From the NCBI GenBank assembly GCA_905221605.1, contig CAJNDS010002662.1, forward strand, positions 162,001 through 226,000: a stretch of DNA of 64,000 bases, given 5' to 3'. Shown piece after piece: positions 44,190 through 55,613 of this stretch. The position numbers and the translations under genes were made by a program. The stretch comes from Symbiodinium natans (lineage: Eukaryota > Sar > Dinophyceae > Suessiales > Symbiodiniaceae). Within the stretch, counting starts at the first letter, position 1. Each line of letters starts with the position of its first letter. The notes under the pieces are model-generated. The model searched no databases and was not told the DNA's origin. It saw only the letters and a list, made by a program, of their open reading frames with translations.

Positions 44190-47100
44190 CTTTTTGCCTC
44201 TCTCAACTCTGATGAGGTGGTTGTGGAAGGATCCGAGCGGCTCCACGCAGTGAAGCGGACACTGCAGGAGGACCTGGAGGCGGAATCCCCGGCAACAAAA
44301 ACCCACGAGAATTGCGAAGACATTACAGAATATGCTCAAAGAGTTAGTTTTGAAGAATGTTTAAGAGTTTTTTTCCAGAATTTCTCTCTGAACTGAGTGC
44401 CGCAGCGCCTGAGTGCACGCCTAGCTCTGTGCTTCTCCTCGCATTTTCTCACATTCGTTTGCCTTCTTGGACTTGGCCTGCCGAAGATGGCAAACTCCTG
44501 CGCGGTCAACGAGCGACTGCAGGCAGCGGCCCACTGCATGGTTTTGGCAAAGCATGAGTGTGCCAATCCGGTACATGCTTTTCGGCATCGTTCGGCCGTA
44601 CTCTGCCGCCTAATCTCGCGACCGCAATGACCCTGTGAACGGTTCCGACTCCCGTTGACTCCAAGGTCTTGCTGAAGCTACATGCCCAGGTGGGCATACG
44701 TGGCATCATGGATGCTTGACAGCTTATTCCCTCAATTCTCAGAGGCGCTGGAAGACTGCAGATGTGCTGAGGAGAAATGTCACAAGCTCAATGACCACAT
44801 TCTTCACCCGCACTGAAAGTTTGTGCATACTGCAGAGCAAGCAGAACAAGGTGAAGCAGAGCAGCCAGAGATCCTGATGCTCCGAAGAAGCATCGCCGAG
44901 ATCAGTCGCAGAATGCCGAGGAGCCTGGCCCTGCAAGGCTGAAATCGTCGAGCACTGTGCTGTCCAGTGTGGCTGCCGGTATAATGGAATTCAAGGCACT
45001 TGAAGGCTAGCAAAAAAGGTGACGTGGCTTGTGCCGACCGTGAGAAGTTGAGGATCCAGGAAGGTCCAGTCAGCGACGAGACCTCTCCGGCCTCTCCGCA
45101 GGACTTCCAGCAACTCTCTTACACATCTCTTACACTCTCCCACAATTTCTTGGGCTCAGGAGGATGCTGACCACCTTGTGGCAAGGCGCAGCTTGTTGTC
45201 AGCTTCGCCCTCCGAATCCTCAAAACGTTTCCTTGAAAACCGTGCTTACCGCGAGGTCGGGTCGCCTCGTGGCTCTACAAGAGGCCACATCAGCCAACCA
45301 TCAGCCAACCATCAGCTAAGCCTGCTAAGCGTCAGCTCCACCTAATATGGGGCCAGTGAGAACCCCTCTAAATGCTCCCAGCGCGGCCAACGCTAACACA
45401 ATGCAAAATATTTCGGTTGACATATGCACCTGCACCTGCCGTCAGGCGTTCAAGCTTTCGGGTACGTGTAGCAAGCATTCACGTTTGTCTCTGCAAGTCC
45501 AGGCGCTGGAGCTCCGTTCAAGGCAGGCGCAGATTGCCAAAGGCTCCCTCGTTTCGGAGGCAGGGAAGTGGAAGTTGGAGCACTTGGAGCGCTTTGATTG
45601 ACAAAAGGTGGTGAAACAATCATGATGATGTTTGAATTCATCGAGCCCAGAGTAGTGAGAGATAGTGAGAGTGTGGCAGGACAAGCTTCTGTCCGAAGAG
45701 CTGAACGTTGCAAAGAATGCGTTAAAGGAGGCAATTTGCACACTCAAGCGAAGCTGAGTCCAAATGCACGTGCACCATGTAAAGAGTATGTAAAGAGTAT
45801 GTAAACAGATGTAAAGAGTATGTAAAGGTTGTTACGTTGAGCGCTTCCTTCTTCCAGGCAGTGCTGGAGGGCCAACGCCTTGAAGAGATGAGGGACGAGG
45901 CAGCAGCGGAAGTGTCCCGCGCCTGTGCTGCGCCATGGCCTTGGATTTCAGCTGCACAGACTTTGTTGAAGACTGTTGCGTCGAGTTCGACAGCGCTTAC
46001 CTGCATACTTTGTGCAAAGTTGGCTCATTGACCTTGCTATGCCTTGCTCTTAGTTGAGGTTGGCAAGTGTGGAAGACAAAGGGGAAGGTGAGGGCGACAC
46101 CGGCGACACCGAAAGGAATGACCGGCGAACTAGGTGCGCACAAACCTTCTTTTTTTTTCCGGGGGGGGGGGGGGGGGGGGTTCGCCTCTCTCTCTCTCGC
46201 GCTCTCTCTCTCTGTCTCTCAGCACTTCATCAGGGTTCTTGCGTGTTCTTGCCGGGGGCTGATCTGCTTTGTTTCTCGGCACCGCTAGTTGTTCTTGCGC
46301 TGTCGAGGTACCAGAAGGCTCGACATGGGCTGCGTCAACTGACCAAAGTCTTCACTGTCACCGTTGGCATTGGTGCCTAGAGATCGAGGTTGCGGAAACC
46401 CTTGTGCATCTTGTGCCCCCGACTGCCAGGCTCGCGAGGTCGAGGCCTTTGTTGCAAAGGGCCCCGCAGCACCCTGGCGCCTGAGCGCACTGCACCAGCC
46501 ATCGGGGCCGGGGCGCCTATGGTGAAGCGTGGTGAAGCAGACTTCAGACGTATGTCATATGCGAGCCCATGCGATGCTTCAAGGACGGGCTCGATCGGCA
46601 CCACTGCGGCGCTGCTGGACCCAGAGGCTTATCGCCTGAATCGGGAGAAGGCCACAGCACAGGCGCGTCCGGAGCACAATGAACCGAACGAACCGATATC
46701 AAAAGCGAAGCTCACCAGCCTGAAGGCTGACAAGAATCTGGATGCCATGCTCGAAGCGTATGTTGTGGAGAAGGAGCAGATACAGCGCGCCATTCAAGAA
46801 GAGGTGGAGTTAGCCAGCATTCGCCAGCACGTCTTTAGGGATCAGGGAATTCTGCAGAGTTGTGTGTAGGTCCAGCGGCAGAAAGATGAGGAAGCCCACT
46901 TTGCGGCGGAGCTCCAGAGTCTGCGGGAGCCAGGGCCCTGCTCCTTACCGTAAGTGTGCGTTCCGAAAGACAGTTTCGAAGATCACACCTGTCATCCAAG
47001 GGCATATGCCTGCGAGCACTCGTTAACAGACAGCATGCCGGATGCAAGTCAAGGGTCGGCAAGGTCGATTGTTAAACTGCACGCTACACATCGCTCTCGC

Positions 47101-47975
47101 TGCCTTGAGCTTGCACGCGCTCAGAGTATTTTGTTCTTTGCAAATGGTCTGGTGCAAGCAAGCAGCGGATGGCCGAAAATGAGGTCCCGTCATTTTGGGT
47201 CTCCTGGTTGATTGTGGCTTTCTCTAGACTAGCCGGAACATCCCAACCGGCTGCCCGGATGACTCTGGACTTTTTTTTGGCCACTTGGGTCACTGGGTCG
47301 TCACGCGCGTGCTCATGGCCAGCTTCAGACCAGACACGAGAGAACCGCTAGCCCAGCGCAGGCTCCAAGTGGGCGACGGCAAGCTTTCCACTTTGAGTTT
47401 CGAGTTTCGTCACGACATGGATGCCTTAAATCAGGGAAAGACCGAGGAGATGGGGCTGGAAACGCCGTTTCTTGCACCGCCGTTTCTTGCACCATGTTGC
47501 AGCTACTCGAGGGCAGGAGAGCTGAACAACTCCGGCAAGCGAAACGCACTTTGATTTCTACCGAGACGACGCTGAAAGCTTTCCGTAGCGACCAAGACGG
47601 TCACAGTAGCGGAGTGAAACACGTGCTCCTTCTGACACGAAGCCACTCGTTGCCGGAGGCACGTCCAGCAGCGTCGGCATGGCATCGACACGGCCCTGGC
47701 CGCACATAGCGCCGAGAAGGATCAGCGGCTGCTTGAGGCAGAGAGGGGGCCAAGTAGGACGGGGGAAAAACAGTGAGCTTCAAATGCCCGAACGCCATGA
47801 AGGTCCATAAAGGTGTTCTGTTGCTTTCGAACTTCCTCAGTGTTCGATGAGGTGCTTAAAAAGCAAGAACACGCTGAAAGGCCCAGCGACAGCTGACACT
47901 GGAGTTGCGGCAGATCGAGTCACAGGAGCGCAGCAATCAGGACTGCTTCTGCACCACAATCAGCTTCTGAGATTC
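44190..47975 (+). CDS. Coiled-coil protein gene(s), many short exons
   Basis: Consecutive exon-like frames on + share Glu/Gln/Leu/Lys-rich heptad character. 44190 to about 44340: DEVVVEGSERLHAVKRTLQE. 44745-44816: ALEDCRCAEEKCHKLNDH. 44829-44942: EQPEILMLRRSIAEISRRMP. 45503-45601: ALELRSRQAQIAKGSLVSEA. About 45671-45757: WQDKLLSEELNVAKNALKEA. 45858 to about 45949: AVLEGQRLEEMRDEAAAEVS. About 46520-46867: NLDAMLEAYVVEKEQIQRAI. 46868-46949: VQRQKDEEAHFAAELQSLRE, ending at a canonical GTAAGT donor. From 47503: LLEGRRAEQLRQAKRTLIST. About 47638-47760: AAHSAEKDQRLLEAERG. About 47895-47960: LTLELRQIESQERSNQD. Several exons lack any start codon. One long gene or two neighbouring genes are both possible. 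A structural (cytoskeletal or centrosomal) role is only a guess from coiled coils. Confidence 0.5.
45777..45830. repeat. 11-bp tandem repeat (GTAAAGAGTAT)
   Basis: About four head-to-tail copies, one with ACAG in place of AGAG, inside an intron of the coiled-coil region. Confidence 0.85.
46148..46222. repeat. Poly-T/poly-G run followed by (CT)n
   Basis: A T run, then about 20 consecutive G (46161-46180), then interrupted CT units to about 46220. The translated Gly/Leu/Ser frame is not coding evidence. Confidence 0.9.
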
Positions 47976-48142
47976 TTCGGCACTGCGCACTGCGAGAAGC
48001 TAGACCTGCCAATGCCTGCCATGTGTCCAGTTGAATCCAGTGGCCCGTGCAGTGCTGGCTCAAGCAATGACCATACTCACCTTGGTTTGGCTGTTTCTGA
48101 GTTACATGGATAGCCCCGTGAGGTCTCACTGCTCGTGCAGGC

Positions 48143-49246
48143 ATGAAGTCGTTTGATGCCTTCGCACGGCCAGTGCAGGAGTTCCAAGTGAAGACAGCAG
48201 TCGGGGGCTACATCTCCATCGGTTCTATTTGCTTAGTCGCCGCGCTCTTCCTTTCTGAGCTGAGCTATTTCTTAACACTGGACACAAAAGATGAAATGCT
48301 GATTGACCAGAGCCAGGAGCGCAAGTATCTGAATGTATCCCTCGACATCACCTTTTCTGCCTTGCCCTGCTCTGTGTTGAGCATAAACCTGATGGACCCC
48401 AAGCAGAACAATGTAATGCATGTTGCTCATGAAATCTTCAAGATGCGGCTGACATCAGCCGGAGAAAGTATTGGGAAGCCTATCCGCGAGGGCCTGCAAA
48501 ACGTTGCCATGACACCTGCGGACTTGGCGACGGTCTTCAAAGACCGCAAAATCAGAGCAAACCACTCTTCCACTCGCATCAGGTGTCCCTCGTGCTTTCA
48601 GAGCTTGCTTGACGAGGATTCCTGCTGTAATTCCTGCAAAGAGGTTCGGGAAGCCTTCCTGAACCACGGATGGGATGACAGACCTGACGACTACATCTTT
48701 TCTCAGTGCATAGACGAGGCTTTCCAGCGAACCGCTGCGCAGATGGGTGAAGGCTGTCGTGTGCAAGCGCGCCTGCACGTTCGCAAAGTCCCTGCTACGC
48801 TGCATGTTGGTATAGGCCAGCACATTCGACGGGACTTGGTCCGTGCAAAAAGCATGCCGGAGCTAACCATAGGCGCCGATTTTACACATGAAATTCACAA
48901 CCTGTCCTTCGGCCCTGACTTCCCTGGCTTGGTCCGGGTGCTTGACGGCCGGCAAAAGTCAAGTCATCGACCGCCCTTGTCTGAGCATTATCAGTACGAT
49001 GTCCACGTCATACCGACTCGATTTCAAGAGGATGGATCTGACGAGATTGCTGGCCACCAGTACAGTGTCACAGAGTACGTGAAAGCCATCGATGCAAGCA
49101 ATCCTGGTCATGACGTCGCTGCAACGGGGATTTGGATGAGCTACGATTTCACCCCATTCGAGGTTCGTGTCACGCGCAGCCGGAAGAGCATGTTCCATTT
49201 CTTCACCGAGTGTTGTGCCATCCTTGGAGGCATTTTTGCCGCTTGA
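48143..49246 (+). CDS. ERGIC3: ERGIC/Erv46-family ER-Golgi cargo receptor, single exon, C-terminal helix missing
   Basis: A 367-codon ATG frame. The N-terminus [10 protein letters not shown] ... [12 protein letters not shown] is followed by a membrane helix (about residues 21-45), matching the ERGIC N-terminal domain. The lumenal part has the Erv46 cysteine cluster (RCPSCF ... [12 protein letters not shown], residues 147-172), then [62 protein letters not shown] and [12 protein letters not shown]. The product ends at [13 protein letters not shown]. Family members continue through a second membrane helix to a short cytosolic tail with COPI/COPII signals, which is absent here. Either the last exon lies beyond the satellite that follows (the sequence after GIFA could be a GC donor, GCTTGA) or the gene is truncated. 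The Cys cluster distinguishes Erv46/ERGIC3 from Erv41/ERGIC2. Its role is retrieval and packaging of cargo between ER and Golgi. Confidence 0.92.
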   Translation: MKSFDAFARPVQEFQVKTAVGGYISIGSICLVAALFLSELSYFLTLDTKDEMLIDQSQERKYLNVSLDITFSALPCSVLSINLMDPKQNNVMHVAHEIFKMRLTSAGESIGKPIREGLQNVAMTPADLATVFKDRKIRANHSSTRIRCPSCFQSLLDEDSCCNSCKEVREAFLNHGWDDRPDDYIFSQCIDEAFQRTAAQMGEGCRVQARLHVRKVPATLHVGIGQHIRRDLVRAKSMPELTIGADFTHEIHNLSFGPDFPGLVRVLDGRQKSSHRPPLSEHYQYDVHVIPTRFQEDGSDEIAGHQYSVTEYVKAIDASNPGHDVAATGIWMSYDFTPFEVRVTRSRKSMFHFFTECCAILGGIFAA

Positions 49247-49429
49247 CTTAATCATGCATGTGGAATCGTGTGGAATCGTGCGGGGGTGATAGGGGATAAC
49301 TGATGCCCTCCGCGCCGCATATGCAAGGGCTGCGCCCATGGGCAAGCAGTGCAGGAAGTAGGCGGGCTCCAAGAAGCGCGCGGAAACGCTGGCGCGTATA
49401 GGGGGGAGACCCAGAATCGCCCGCACCCC

Positions 49430-49519
49430 CGCGCCCGCCCGCCCGCGCACGCGCGCGCGCACACACGCGCACACGCGCTTGCGAGCACGCGCACCTGCAC
49501 GCACGCGCGCACACACACA

Positions 49520-49582
<63 letters not shown>

Positions 49583-50810
49583 CACACAGACACACAGCCA
49601 CGCAGACACAGACACAAAGACACGCAGACGCACAGAAACGCAGACACGCAGACACGCAGAGACACACACACACACACACAGACAGAAACGCAGAGACGCA
49701 GACACGCAGACACACACACACACACACAACACCAACCACACACACACACACAGACACAACACACCCCACAACCACACCCCACACACACAACACACAACAC
49801 ACAACACACACAACGCACATCAACGCACATCAAAGCACATCAACGCACATCAACACACATCAACACACACCAACACACATCAACACACCGCAATATACCT
49901 CAACACACCGCAACACAACGCAACACACCTCAACACACCTCCACACACCTCAACACCTCAACACACCTCAACACACTTCAACACACTTCAGCACACCTCA
50001 ACACACCTCAACACACTTCAACAAACTTCAACACACTTCAACACACTTTTCAACACACTTCAACTTCCACACACTTCAACACACTTCAACACACTTCAAC
50101 ACACTTCAACACACTTCAACACACTTCAACACACTTCAACATACCTCAACACACTTCAACACACTGCAACACACTGCAGCACACTGCAACACACTGCAAT
50201 ACACGGCAACACGCGGCAACACACGGCAACACACGGCAACACACGGCAACACACGGCAACCCACTTCAACACACTTCAACACACTTCAACACACTTCAAC
50301 ACGCTTCAACACACACATATTAACACAGCACACATGAACACACAACAACACACTTCAACACACACATTAACACACAACAACACACAACCACACGCAACAA
50401 CACACAACAGCACACAACAGAACACAACAACACACACGACAACACACACACGACAACACACACGACAACACACACGACAACACACACGACAACACACACA
50501 CACACACACACACGACAACGCACACGACAACACACACGACAACACACACGACAACACACACGACAACACACACGACAACACACACGACAACACACAAGAC
50601 AACACACAAGACAACACACAAGACAACACACAAGACAACACACAAGACAACACACAAAAACACACAACGACACACCACAACAACACCACCACAACAACAC
50701 CACCACAACAACAACACCACAACAACAACAACACCACAACAACAACAACACACCACAACAACACACCACAACAACACACCACAACAACACCACCACAACA
50801 ACAACACCAT

Positions 50811-50886
<76 letters not shown>

Positions 50887-52232
50887 CACCACAACAACAA
50901 CAACACACCACAACAACACACCACAACAACAACACACCACAACAACACACCACAACAACACACCACAACAACACACCACAACAACACACCACAACAACAC
51001 GCCAGAACAACACACCGCAACAACACACAACAACACACAACAACACACAACAACACACAACAATGCACAACAACACGCAACAACACGCAACAACACACAA
51101 CAACACACACAACAATACACAGCAACACACAGCAACACACACACACACTCAGACACATTAACACACAGCACACATGAACACACAACAACACACTTCAACA
51201 CACACAGCAACACTCAACAACACACAACAGCACACAACAACACACAGCAACACAACAACCCACAACAACACACAACAACACACAACAGCGCACAACAACA
51301 CACAACAACACACAACAACACACAACAACACACAACAACACACAACAACACACAACAACACATCACAACACACAACACACAACAGACAACACACAACGTA
51401 CAACACACACCACACAACACACAACGCACAACACACAACGCACAACACGCAACACACAACACACAACACGCACAACACAGACACGCACAACACACAACAC
51501 ACAACGCACAACACACAACACACAACGCACAACACACAACACGCAACACACAACACACAACACGGACACACACAACACACAACACACAACACACAACACA
51601 CAACACACAACACGCAAGACGCAAGACGCAACACGCAACACGCAACACGCAACACACAACACACAACGCACAGCACACAACACACAGCACACAACACACA
51701 GCACTCAACACGCAGCGCACAGCACACAACTCATCAACACACAACACAGTTAATACACAACACATGAACTCACACAACACATTAACACACAACACATTAA
51801 CACACAACACATTAACACACAGCACATTAACACACAACACATTAACACACAACGCATTAACACACAACACATTAACACACAACACACTAACACCCAACAC
51901 ACTAAGACGCAACACATTTTGCACACAACACCTTAGCGCGCAGCATATTAATACACAACACATGAACACACAACACATTAACACACAACACATTAGCACA
52001 CGACACATCAACACACAACACGTTAACGCACAACACATTAACACACAACACATTAACACGCAACACATTAACACACAACACATTATCACACAACACATGA
52101 ACACACAACACATGAACACACAGCATATTAACACACAACACATTAACACACAACACAATAACACACAACACACAACACACAACACACAACACACAACACA
52201 CAACACACAACACACAACACACAACACACAAC
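49430..52232. repeat. Composite AC-rich satellite, about 2.8 kb
   Basis: The + strand is dominated by A and C. Successive sub-blocks have different units: CG/CA alternating DNA (49440-49510), (CA)n (49510-49577), mixed CAGACA and CAACGCACAT units, CACTTCAACA 10-mers (about 49960-50330), ACACGACAAC units (50430-50590), AAGACAACAC units (50590-50660), (CAA)n (about 50812-50883), CACAACAA units (50885-51365), ACACAACGC units (51370-51720) and CATTAACACACAACA units (about 51765-52150). Frames of up to 560 codons on + (Thr/His/Asn/Gln) and over 300 on - (Cys/Val/Leu) are open only because the repeat contains few stop words. Confidence 0.97.
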
Positions 52233-52479
52233 GCGATAATACTGTGAGCAAATATCTTTTTGCTATTGAGACCTTCCAACTGGCTGCTAGCTGCTAGTAA
52301 TTGCGCGCAAGTATCTTGCTATTCATTCTCAATGTTCCCACACGTCTCCCAACATGGTTATCATGTCTAAAGGATAATGCGCATTTTCCCATGACCTGCA
52401 AGACTCACAAGCACATAAGGTCTTGCATGATACTCGTCCAAAGCAACGGGGTATCACATCCTTACTACAAAAGTATTGT

Positions 52480-52875
52480 TTGTCAGGGTGGCGGTTGTAC
52501 GTCTCGTAAGCAGAAATGATATAGCATGCTGCGGGAACTGTGCTGTTATATCTGATTTTGGCGAGCGTTGAGGGTGGTTCGGGTGGTTTAGAGTTCAAGG
52601 GTAAGCCAGAAGTCTTTTTGGGTACTCTACGGTTGTTTTTTGTTTTTCAGGGTGCTTCAGGTGGTTGTAAGAAGTGATGTGATATAGCATGCTACGGGAG
52701 TTGTGCTGTGAAATCTTAATATGGCGAGGGTTTAGGGTGGTTTTGAGTTGAAGCGGTAGGTAAGCCAGAAGGTTTTGTTTAGATACTTTACTGATACTTA
52801 TTGTTTTTCAGGATGTTTCAGGTTTGTTGTAGGTCTCGTAAGGAGAAACGATATAACATGCTAAGGGAACTGTGT
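52480..52875. repeat. Tandem repeat of about 165 bp, three copies
   Basis: The landmark GATATAGCATGCT (third copy GATATAACATGCT) occurs at 52518, 52681 and 52850, spaced 163 and 169 bp. Shared words between copies include GGGAACTGTG, GGCGAGNGTTTAGGGTGG-like stretches, GGTAAGCCAGAAG and TTGTTTTTCAGG. No coding potential seen. Confidence 0.88.
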
Positions 52876-53880
52876 TGTTTATTTCTTTGCGGGGAGGGGT
52901 AAAAATCAATAACAACAAATATACATACATACATAGATATTAACCATGCATCGTGTTTGGCAGGCATGGGTGTGCATGTATCATTCCTTATTTGCTGCTG
53001 CATGCCATTTTGGTTCGAGCGTGACCCAAAACGGCAGGCAGCTGTTGATTTTGCCCACCCACCCACCCTGTTCGGACTCGGCCTCCAGTGGAGTAACCCA
53101 GTCCTTATGGGGTTGCGCACGTAGGTGCGACTCGTTTCGTGGTGTGGAACCGGGTGGTTCAGACCGCTAGGTGTTGGCGGTGAGGGGACGCAGAGAGGTG
53201 TTCCTCTGCATCCAAGCAGCAAGGTGCTGCACCCCTTGGCCCCGGTGCCACGGAGCGATATACCAAAGCACTATCCGGAGTTGAACCGGGTTGCACAGGG
53301 TGGAGACTGCAACGATGTGCGCGGTGTTTGAAAAAGAGACCGAGTGCTCTGCAGGGCAGAGTAGAGTGAGTAGCACTGCAAGTAGGAATGTATATATATA
53401 TATATATAGAGATATGTGTTGTATGGCTGTGAAAAGCACGCAGTGGGGTGTGGGTAACGGGGGGTGGTGTGAGTGGTGGATCTCTCATTGGCACCAACCC
53501 CACTGAGGGGGTCGGCGGATAATTCCACGGTGTACAGTAGCTGGCAAATAAGTCCTTAAAGCGCAATTTTTTCAGTGCATCGGGGATTTTGTTCTGCGAC
53601 TGCCGAGGCATTCTCGGGAATGTTGGACGGCTTTGCCCATCAGATCCACAAGTCGCTCGAAAATGGATCACGTAGGGGCGTGCTGGAGTGAGCGCTCGGC
53701 ATGAAGTCTTTAAGCCGCGAGTACTTGAATCATGTCAGTGCATCAGGCTTGCTTTTGCACCAGACCTGGTGCTACGTAGCCTCTGCAAGCAATGAGGCCA
53801 TTCTCACTCTGACTGAACCATATGAAGTCAGAATCGAAAACGCTGAAAAGGATGACGCAGACGCACTCTAGCACAGGCCA
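52876..53880. other. Non-coding stretch with a spliced-leader-like word and an AT tract
   Basis: No gene is supported. At 53000-53020 the string ATGCCATTTTGGTTCGAG resembles the 3' part of the dinoflagellate spliced leader (GCCATTTTGGCTCAAG), matching 14 of 16 bases. An (AT)n tract lies at 53391-53408. A word GGGGTCGGCGGATA near 53508 repeats one at 15143. Confidence 0.4.
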
Positions 53881-53970
53881 GACACAGACACAGACACGGA
53901 CACAGACACAGACACAGACACAGAGACAGAGACAGAGACAGAGACAGAGACAGAGACAGAGACAGACTGA
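53881..53970. repeat. (ACAGAC/GAGACA)n microsatellite
   Basis: About 14 six-base units, changing from CAGACA to GAGACA halfway. It lies directly upstream of the next ORF. Confidence 0.93.
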
Positions 53971-53985
53971 CAAAAACTATATGCG

Positions 53986-54225
53986 ATGATGCCACGGCCA
54001 GTGGGGGCAAAGGGTACACGGGGTACACGGCCAAATCTCCCTACATTTGACACCCTGCCTAACCTCCATCATGACTTTCCTGACTTCGTCCCAGCAGAAT
54101 CCAGAAATAAACTTCAGGACGCCCTACTTAACCTTGACATTGACCCTGACATGCCAAAGGGAAGAAAGCTGCGCTGCGACTGTCGCATTTGTCAGCAGAA
54201 ATCAGCCTGCAAGTCATCAGGATAA
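53986..54225 (+). CDS. Small ORF with a Cys cluster, origin unknown
   Basis: A 79-codon ATG frame. The middle is acidic (HHDFPDFVPAESRNKLQDAL then LNLDIDPDMPKGRK) and the C-terminus has RCDCRICQQKSACKSSG, four Cys that might bind zinc. In-frame stop at 54223-54225. A following frame (54250-54358) reads LLSNLPNHTDTLQNKQ and VGVPNSIPVPFRE and may be the next exon. It could be a mobile-element relic or the end of a host gene; I do not recognise it. Confidence 0.35.
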   Translation: MMPRPVGAKGTRGTRPNLPTFDTLPNLHHDFPDFVPAESRNKLQDALLNLDIDPDMPKGRKLRCDCRICQQKSACKSSG

Positions 54226-54975
54226 GTCAGTTTTGCCAATGCGATATTGGGTGCCTTGCTCAGCAACCTACCAAATCACACAGACACGCTACAAAACAAG
54301 CAGGTGGGGCATCGTGAGGTCGGCGTCCCGAACTCCATACCAGTACCTTTTCGCGAATAGACAGCAAGAGCAAAACAAGACCGAGCCTTTAGGAACAGGT
54401 ATACCACACGCCACCACAGGCTCGGCCAGCGATGCTGCTTGTCACCAACAATCGAGCACTTGAGTATACCTGGAGGTGATAATGCGAAGAAAAGGGAGCA
54501 CCTAAATATATCCGCCAACCTTTAAAGTGGTTGAAAACTCCTCAAGTGCGAATGTTGAATTCTGGCAACAGAGACGCACACGCATGTCTGTTTTGGTGCT
54601 TGTCCGGACCACGATAACCGAGGAAATTCGTCAGACGTTGCTGATTAAGGTTAGCTAGCAAGGTTGGGGCCGGGCAAGGAGGTGGTAGGAATCAGGCAAT
54701 TGCATCGTGCGCATCCAACTCCTCATCTATCTGTACTTGCCACGCGCCCCGACAGCTCTCGGAACTTTCTGGACAGATTGTGAGAAACTACGAAGACATG
54801 CCCGGACGAAGGGGCGGCAGGGGGAAGGCGGAAACGGCAGGTAGGTGCATTGGTCGAGTGAGGGGCTGCGACAACGTTTTCAATCACAAAAGACTCACGC
54901 CCTGCATCAGCGGCGCTTTTTGTGCGAGCTGTAAAGCGGGACCTGTAGAAATGTGATTGGGCGAGCCTTTCTTGC
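54226..54975. other. No supported gene
   Basis: Frames on both strands (for example - 54276-54518 and - 54723-55109) without motifs. The latter is antisense to better coiled-coil exons on +. Confidence 0.35.
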
Positions 54976-54978
54976 CAG

Positions 54979-55613
54979 GAGGCATTGAGACAGGAGGTGC
55001 GAAAAGCTCGCCAGCGACTCGCTGGGGCCTCATCCGCCAGCGGCGCCCAGGCAGTCTTGCCGACAAGTCGTGGTGTAAATTCGCGAGGCCCAAGCAGCAG
55101 CTTGCGCAAAGCAGCAGCTCGATCTGCAGCTGGCGAAGGCGGCTTTGGATCACAGTCATTCCAAAGTCATAACTAGCGCCAACCACTGGTCCGCCTGTGC
55201 CACCTTTTGGTCGTTTGGAACTTGGGGGGGTTACCGGTTACAGGTACCGGGCATCGAACCATAGGTCAGCATGTCGGGGTGGCTCAAGAATTATGAGGCC
55301 ATACAAAAGGCCCCTTGCAACAGCCAACGCTTACTGTGTGAACAGGTCCGCACTGACTGTCGTGAGATGCTGCGGACTACCGCAATGCTGTGGGAGAGGG
55401 CCGTGGTGCGGGAGCGACAGGCCTTGCAGGACGCCCGCATGATGCTACACGACTGATGTTGAAGCATTTTTCTCCCGAATAGTGTCATCATGATTTCTTC
55501 CCAATGCTAAACATGTTTCTGAAGGAGGCGAAGGAGAGGCGTGAGCACTGGCAGAAACGATTGAAATCCTCCAGAGACGCCTTCCGAGGCCACTGCATTA
55601 AGCACCGCCCCTA
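54979..55613 (+). CDS. Coiled-coil protein, at least three exons
   Basis: After TTGCCAG the frame reads EALRQEVRKARQRLAGASSA (about 54979-55060). After GAACAG near 55345 it reads VRTDCREMLRTTAMLWERAV, then VRERQALQDARMMLHD to a stop at 55456. Another exon at about 55520-55613 reads LKEAKERREHWQKRLKSSRD and ends CIKHRP-stop. All are Arg/Glu/Leu-rich with heptad spacing. The 3' exon has no start codon. Family unknown. The exon style matches the 44-48 kb gene or genes but there is no sequence identity I can see. Confidence 0.45.

Noticed and set aside
49349-52297. Very long ORFs (up to 560 codons) on both strands
   Set aside because: They are translations of AC-rich tandem repeats that lack stop words; composition is Thr/His/Asn/Gln on + and Cys/Val on -, with no domain.
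53200-53310. tRNA-like T-loop word on the minus strand (GGTTCAACTCC)
   Set aside because: No acceptor stem, D-arm or anticodon arm could be folded at the proper distances.
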